Source: Bacillota bacterium
GTDB lineage: Bacteria > Bacillota > Clostridia > Acetivibrionales > DTU013
DNA length: 24,920 bases
Direction: 5' to 3'
NCBI GenBank assembly: GCA_023435925.1
Contig: JAEZLF010000268.1
Coordinates: 1-24,920 of the forward strand
Position 1 is the first letter of the stretch. Every line of letters starts with the position of its first letter. A program made the translations under genes and the position numbers. This document shows, one piece after another, positions 22,403 to 24,920 of this stretch. The notes beneath the pieces were generated by a model. The model was given only the letters and a program-made list of their open reading frames with translations. It ran no database searches and had not been told where the DNA came from.

Positions 22403-22477
22403 GTGAATCTCAAACGCTATGTAAAGCGTTTAAAAACTGGTCACAGACAGTTTGCCTGCTTTTTTGACAACACATAG
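22403..22477 (+). CDS. 24-codon upstream ORF in the adhesin leader
   Basis: A strong ribosome binding site, AAAGGAGGGG (22388-22397), is followed 5 bases later by GTG at 22403 and an open frame to TAG at 22475-22477. Product: MNLKRYVKRLKTGH followed by RQFACFFDNT, 24 residues, basic with a short aromatic tail. It lies between the promoter and the c-di-GMP riboswitch. The start of the frame overlaps a hairpin AAACGC/GCGTTT (about 22411-22430). It may be a leader peptide that couples ribosome movement to the riboswitch, or a small protein of its own. It is too short for a family assignment. Confidence 0.45.
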   Translation: MNLKRYVKRLKTGHRQFACFFDNT

Positions 22478-22524
22478 TCTGACGACCATAAAATGCTTGG
22501 TGAAAGGTTATGTATATTTCCACA

Positions 22525-22617
22525 CGAGATGCGAGTAAAGGCAAACCATGTGAAAGCATGGGACGCAAAACCGCGGGATCTAAAGCGAAAAGCCATGATA
22601 GCCCGGTTGCCGGTGTT
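22525..22617 (+). promoter_or_regulatory. c-di-GMP-I (GEMM-I) riboswitch
   Basis: Cis-regulatory RNA that binds cyclic di-GMP. The diagnostic elements are in order: AAAGGCAAACC (22537-22547), a helix CCATGT with GAAA tetraloop and GCATGG (22546-22561), GGGACGCAAA (about 22560-22569), a second helix with the CTAA-type tetraloop receptor (about 22571-22600), TAGC, and GGTTGCC (22605-22611) closing against GGCAAACC. The base aligned to G20 of the V. cholerae Vc2 aptamer is G, which favours c-di-GMP over the cGAMP-binding variant. It lies about 40 bases upstream of the TED adhesin. Known c-di-GMP-I riboswitches in Clostridia control adhesins and flagellar genes. Whether it turns expression on or off cannot be told from the sequence alone. 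Confidence 0.93.
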
Positions 22618-22625
22618 TCGATGAA

Positions 22626-22642
22626 CTTTTCTTTATGAAAGG
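22626..22642 (+). promoter_or_regulatory. hairpin overlapping the adhesin ribosome binding site
   Basis: CTTTTC (22626-22631) can pair with GAAAGG (22637-22642), hiding part of the AAAGGAG (22638-22644) that serves ATG 22653. It directly follows the riboswitch and lacks a T run, so it suggests translational rather than terminator control. The stem has one G-T pair and is weak on its own. Confidence 0.4.
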
Positions 22643-22652
22643 AGCCGAAAAC

Positions 22653-24293
22653 ATGGCAAAAATATTCAAAAGATACTACGTATTTCTTCTTATCGTGATC
22701 ATGTGCACCAGCATGCTCAACGTACAGGCTTTTGCCAAGGAGACTCTGGAGTCCGGCAATATCTGGTACGGAGATGAAGTCACTGTCGATGTAACTGCCG
22801 GTACAGAGGGCTATACCTACATGACATGCTTCCAGAATCCCCGTCATGCTTATGAGATCAGCAATCATGCTGTGGATAATGCAATTCCCCAGACGTTTGT
22901 TTTGGTCGATACGGTCGCATATGATGGCGAGACCTGGACTCCAGATGGACTTTATGTCAGCGGCCAGAGCAACTATGAAGTTGTTTACTGCTGCGACATT
23001 GACACCGGAATCAAAGACGGTGTCTACTACAAGCGCATGAATCTGGAAGACAGCGAATACTGCAGTGCTGAAACAGCTGCCCGTATTCGTGCGATCATTA
23101 CCAATTCCTATCCCTATGTTTCCCTGGAAGAAATGATCGCAAATCTGGCTGCGGATGATTTTCCCAACGCTGATAAGCTCACCCGCGCTGATATCATTGC
23201 CGCTGTACAGGCTGCTGTCTGGACCTGCGCCAATGATACGACGGTTCAGTATTTAAAGTCTCACGATTTCGCTGCCAATCCTAGATGGGGTGGCGTGATG
23301 CACGATTACAGTGCAGAAATGGGAAAATTTGCAGATATCTCCACCGGGAAGTTCATCGTGGATGAAGAAGTCGGTGCACGTGTGAATGACCTGATTGACT
23401 ATCTGCTTGCACAGGATGAAGTCTATGCAAATAAGAAACAGGTCGTGATCACCGATCTCCAGATGGTGGGTGCTCCGGTGCTCACGGATAAGGACACCCA
23501 GACCTACAAAATCAAGCTGACTGTTACCCTCAACAACAGTGGCAGCGGCTATGATGATAATATCAACATCACTGTGACTGCCGGTGATCCCGAGATGAAC
23601 AAGATGGAGCTCCCTGTGGTTTACGGTACCGAAAAGTATTCCTTCGAACTGGATGTTAAGCGCGGCGATGAGATCAAGGCTGTCGTGTCCGGTACGCAGG
23701 TCCTCCCTGAGGGTGTTTACTTCTACGCTCCCAAGCCCGCGGACGTAAACGGCGATGGCATTGCCACCGGACGGGAGGTGTCTCAGAACCTAGTGGGTGT
23801 TTCCATGGGTGAGACCCCCGTTTATTTTGAAGAGACGCTTTCTTTCCAGGAAATGACCTTTGTGCCCGGCACTGCCTCTAACATCAGCTATATGATGATC
23901 AAAGAGGATACCGGCGAGATCGAATTCATCTCGAAGATCGACCTGGACGGCGATGACAGCTCTGTCCCCATCATTACCAAGGACGGCTACATTGCAGCTA
24001 TGTTCATCAAGCAGGCACAGAGCGGCCTGTTCTGGATCGAGGAAGAGGTTGACGCCGACATCGTTAACGCTGTTATCAACTGCCTCAAAGCCAACAACCG
24101 TTCCTACAAGAGCCATGCTGCCAACATCGCATTTGGCTACGGTGAACATAACCTGGAGTTCAAAAAGGGCAAAGTTGTGACCTACGCATTTTCGCAGGTA
24201 GCAATGACTGTAGAGGATGAAATCGAGAGCCTGAGTCCAAAAGGCAAATCCAAAGATGACGGCAAAGGCCACGGCAAGAAAGCCAAAAACTAA
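22653..24293 (+). CDS. secreted thioester-domain (TED) adhesin-like protein
   Basis: About 546 residues. Signal peptide MAKIFKRYYVFLLIVIMC, cleaved probably after AFA at ~28. Then a thioester domain: VVYCCDIDTG with Cys at 113/114 and IIAAVQAAVWTC with Gln at 186. TED proteins of Gram-positive bacteria form an internal Cys-Gln thioester that can bond covalently to host or surface amines, and here one of the two adjacent Cys would pair with Gln186. A repeat-like beta region follows (~265-420), with VNGDGIATG (~363-371), a possible Ca-binding loop. The C terminus ends in a basic Lys/Gly/Asp-rich tail (KGKSKDDGKGHGKKAK) without LPxTG or a membrane segment, so how it stays at the surface is unclear. 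It has its own riboswitch and terminator. Codon use is GC-richer than neighbours, suggesting transfer. The function is inferred from the TED motif. Confidence 0.75.
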   Translation: MAKIFKRYYVFLLIVIMCTSMLNVQAFAKETLESGNIWYGDEVTVDVTAGTEGYTYMTCFQNPRHAYEISNHAVDNAIPQTFVLVDTVAYDGETWTPDGLYVSGQSNYEVVYCCDIDTGIKDGVYYKRMNLEDSEYCSAETAARIRAIITNSYPYVSLEEMIANLAADDFPNADKLTRADIIAAVQAAVWTCANDTTVQYLKSHDFAANPRWGGVMHDYSAEMGKFADISTGKFIVDEEVGARVNDLIDYLLAQDEVYANKKQVVITDLQMVGAPVLTDKDTQTYKIKLTVTLNNSGSGYDDNINITVTAGDPEMNKMELPVVYGTEKYSFELDVKRGDEIKAVVSGTQVLPEGVYFYAPKPADVNGDGIATGREVSQNLVGVSMGETPVYFEETLSFQEMTFVPGTASNISYMMIKEDTGEIEFISKIDLDGDDSSVPIITKDGYIAAMFIKQAQSGLFWIEEEVDADIVNAVINCLKANNRSYKSHAANIAFGYGEHNLEFKKGKVVTYAFSQVAMTVEDEIESLSPKGKSKDDGKGHGKKAKN

Positions 24294-24305
24294 TAGTAAT
24301 ACAAC

Positions 24306-24335
24306 AAAAAGCCTGTACTGTGATACAGGCTTTTT
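24306..24335 (+). terminator. terminator of the adhesin gene
   Basis: AAAAAGCCTGTA (24306-24317) and TACAGGCTTTTT (24324-24335) make a perfect 12-bp stem with a 6-base loop ending in five T. It begins 12 bases after the stop codon. Confidence 0.92.
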
Positions 24336-24432
24336 GCTTTTCTCCTATTACAACCTAATTGTCCGGTCGGCTGACACAACGTAATCAAATCGTCGTCGCA
24401 CTGTTGTCATGGTTATTCGATGTCAAATAAAA

Positions 24433-24464
24433 GCCACACCAGATTGCTCTAAGTGTGGCCATCA
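24433..24464 (+). terminator. hairpin with T-rich tail
   Basis: GCCACAC (24433-24439) pairs with GTGTGGC (24453-24459); a T-rich tract follows. No gene was found just upstream on this strand, so its use is unclear. It could be a remnant of a lost gene. Confidence 0.5.
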
Positions 24465-24505
24465 TTTTTCTCAAAAACAGAAGTTTAATATTTCTTTTTA
24501 GGGCA

Positions 24506-24544
24506 TAGCTCATGGGATGGAAATTACGTCACCCCCTTGAGCTA
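24506..24544. repeat. inverted repeat TAGCTCA/TGAGCTA
   Basis: TAGCTCA (24506-24512) and TGAGCTA (24538-24544) flank 25 bases, and GGG/CCC pairs just inside extend the stem. Without a T run it is not a typical terminator. The region 24336-24650 otherwise shows no coding frame that I trust. Confidence 0.5.
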
Positions 24545-24650
24545 CACCCCCAAAATACCGTCCTTCTGCCATTTGCGAGCAACACAGAAAAGCCCCGAAG
24601 CCCTTGAAGTTTCAGGACTTTCTGGGCTAAAGTACAACGAAATGACACAA

Positions 24651-24703
24651 TGCACACCCCCTCGTCTAATACGATTTGCCTGACTAGGGGTGTGCATTTT
24701 TTT
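24651..24703 (+). terminator. long terminator-like hairpin
   Basis: TGCACACCCC (24651-24660) pairs perfectly with GGGGTGTGCA (24687-24696), followed by a run of seven T. The loop is 26 bases. No plus-strand gene is seen immediately before it. Confidence 0.7.
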
Positions 24704-24726
24704 CAGAGAGCCGTTTCAGGGCAAAT

Positions 24727-24788
24727 AAAAAACCGCCTACTGATAAATTACTTTTTATCAATAGATGGTAGATTATATGGTGGAGGCG
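24727..24788 (-). terminator. terminator of the right-edge gene
   Basis: On the minus strand CGCCT (24784-24788) pairs with AGGCG (24734-24738), an inner TGATAAA/TTTATCA stem (24741-24747 and 24754-24760) adds to it, and a T run (complement of 24727-24732) follows. It overlaps the last codons of the gene ending at 24773. Confidence 0.4.
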
Positions 24789-24920
24789 AGGGGAGTATTG
24801 CCCCCGTCGCACAATAGTGCGTCAAAGCCCTGATCAGAAATATTTCCGCGTCCTTTTGGGAGTTTTATCTTATCTACGATATCCTCGATCTCTTGGGTTA
24901 TCGATATATCCTTGCAGAAG
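24773..24920 (-). CDS. 3' end of an unidentified gene (partial)
   Basis: 48 codons run open from the right edge to TAA at 24775-24773 on the minus strand. Visible product: KDISITQEIEDIVDKIKLPK then GRGNISDQGFDALLCDGGNT and PLASTI. The hydrophilic, helix-like composition and the terminator after it argue for a real C terminus. I do not recognise the family. The start lies outside the window. Confidence 0.5.
   Translation of the reverse strand, partial: FCKDISITQEIEDIVDKIKLPKGRGNISDQGFDALLCDGGNTPLASTI

Noticed and set aside
22410..22868. 152-residue minus-strand frame across the riboswitch and adhesin start
   Set aside because: It is antisense to the strongly supported riboswitch and signal peptide region and has no RBS.
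1..24920. CRISPR array or transposase
   Set aside because: No regularly spaced direct repeats with unique spacers, and no DDE, tyrosine or serine recombinase gene was found in any frame.

Overview
The window looks like a chromosomal segment of a low-to-mid GC, spore-forming Bacillota, most likely a member of the Clostridia. Supporting signs are a GerA/GerC/GerB germinant-receptor operon, a large (~270 nt) Gram-positive-type SRP RNA beside dnaX, AGGAGG-type ribosome binding sites with several TTG/GTG starts, a ferredoxin-type DUF362 protein and a c-di-GMP-I riboswitch. I cannot name the species.

Layout. (1) 1-2840: an XRE regulator with a divergent promoter pointing off the left edge; a minus-strand DUF2089 regulator + DUF4097 operon behind an AT-rich promoter region with tandem and inverted repeats; a small membrane/coiled-coil protein. 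(2) 2864-10350: the housekeeping locus SRP RNA - dnaX - ybaB - recR on the minus strand, split by an opposite-strand spore germination operon (gerA, gerC, a small membrane ORF, gerB) between dnaX and ybaB. ybaB-recR has its own sigma-A-like promoter in the gap. (3) 10350-13520: a possibly frameshifted small peptide gene, two tandem RMD1/DUF155 membrane proteins, and galU. (4) 13524-18463: a DUF362/ferredoxin protein, a large secreted phosphodiester glycosidase-like protein with a C-terminal phosphoesterase-like domain, and a TtcA-type tRNA thiolase. (5) 18686-19115: tRNA-Pro(TGG) with promoter and terminator, followed by a ~160 bp hairpin-rich unit that carries an inverted copy of the tRNA T-arm and ends in a 23-bp direct repeat of the tRNA 3' end. 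(6) 19194-21784: a minus-strand accessory operon (membrane protein, XRE regulator, DUF4386 protein, quinone-oxidoreductase-like enzyme). (7) 22072-24920: a macro-domain remnant, then a long regulated leader (promoter, 24-codon upstream ORF, c-di-GMP-I riboswitch, SD-sequestering hairpin) before a secreted thioester-domain (TED) adhesin, a cluster of hairpins/terminators, and the 3' end of an unidentified minus-strand gene.

How the parts work together: dnaX/ybaB/recR/SRP RNA are replication, repair and secretion housekeeping. The ger operon would form a spore inner-membrane germinant receptor. The riboswitch-TED unit would couple c-di-GMP level to production of a putative covalent surface adhesin. 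The DUF2089-DUF4097 and membrane protein-XRE-DUF4386 operons look like self-contained regulator plus membrane/envelope modules.

Most unusual items: the structured unit after tRNA-Pro, the upstream ORF in the riboswitch leader of the TED gene, the germination operon inside the dnaX-ybaB-recR cluster, and the RMD1 pair. No CRISPR array, transposase gene or rRNA was seen.
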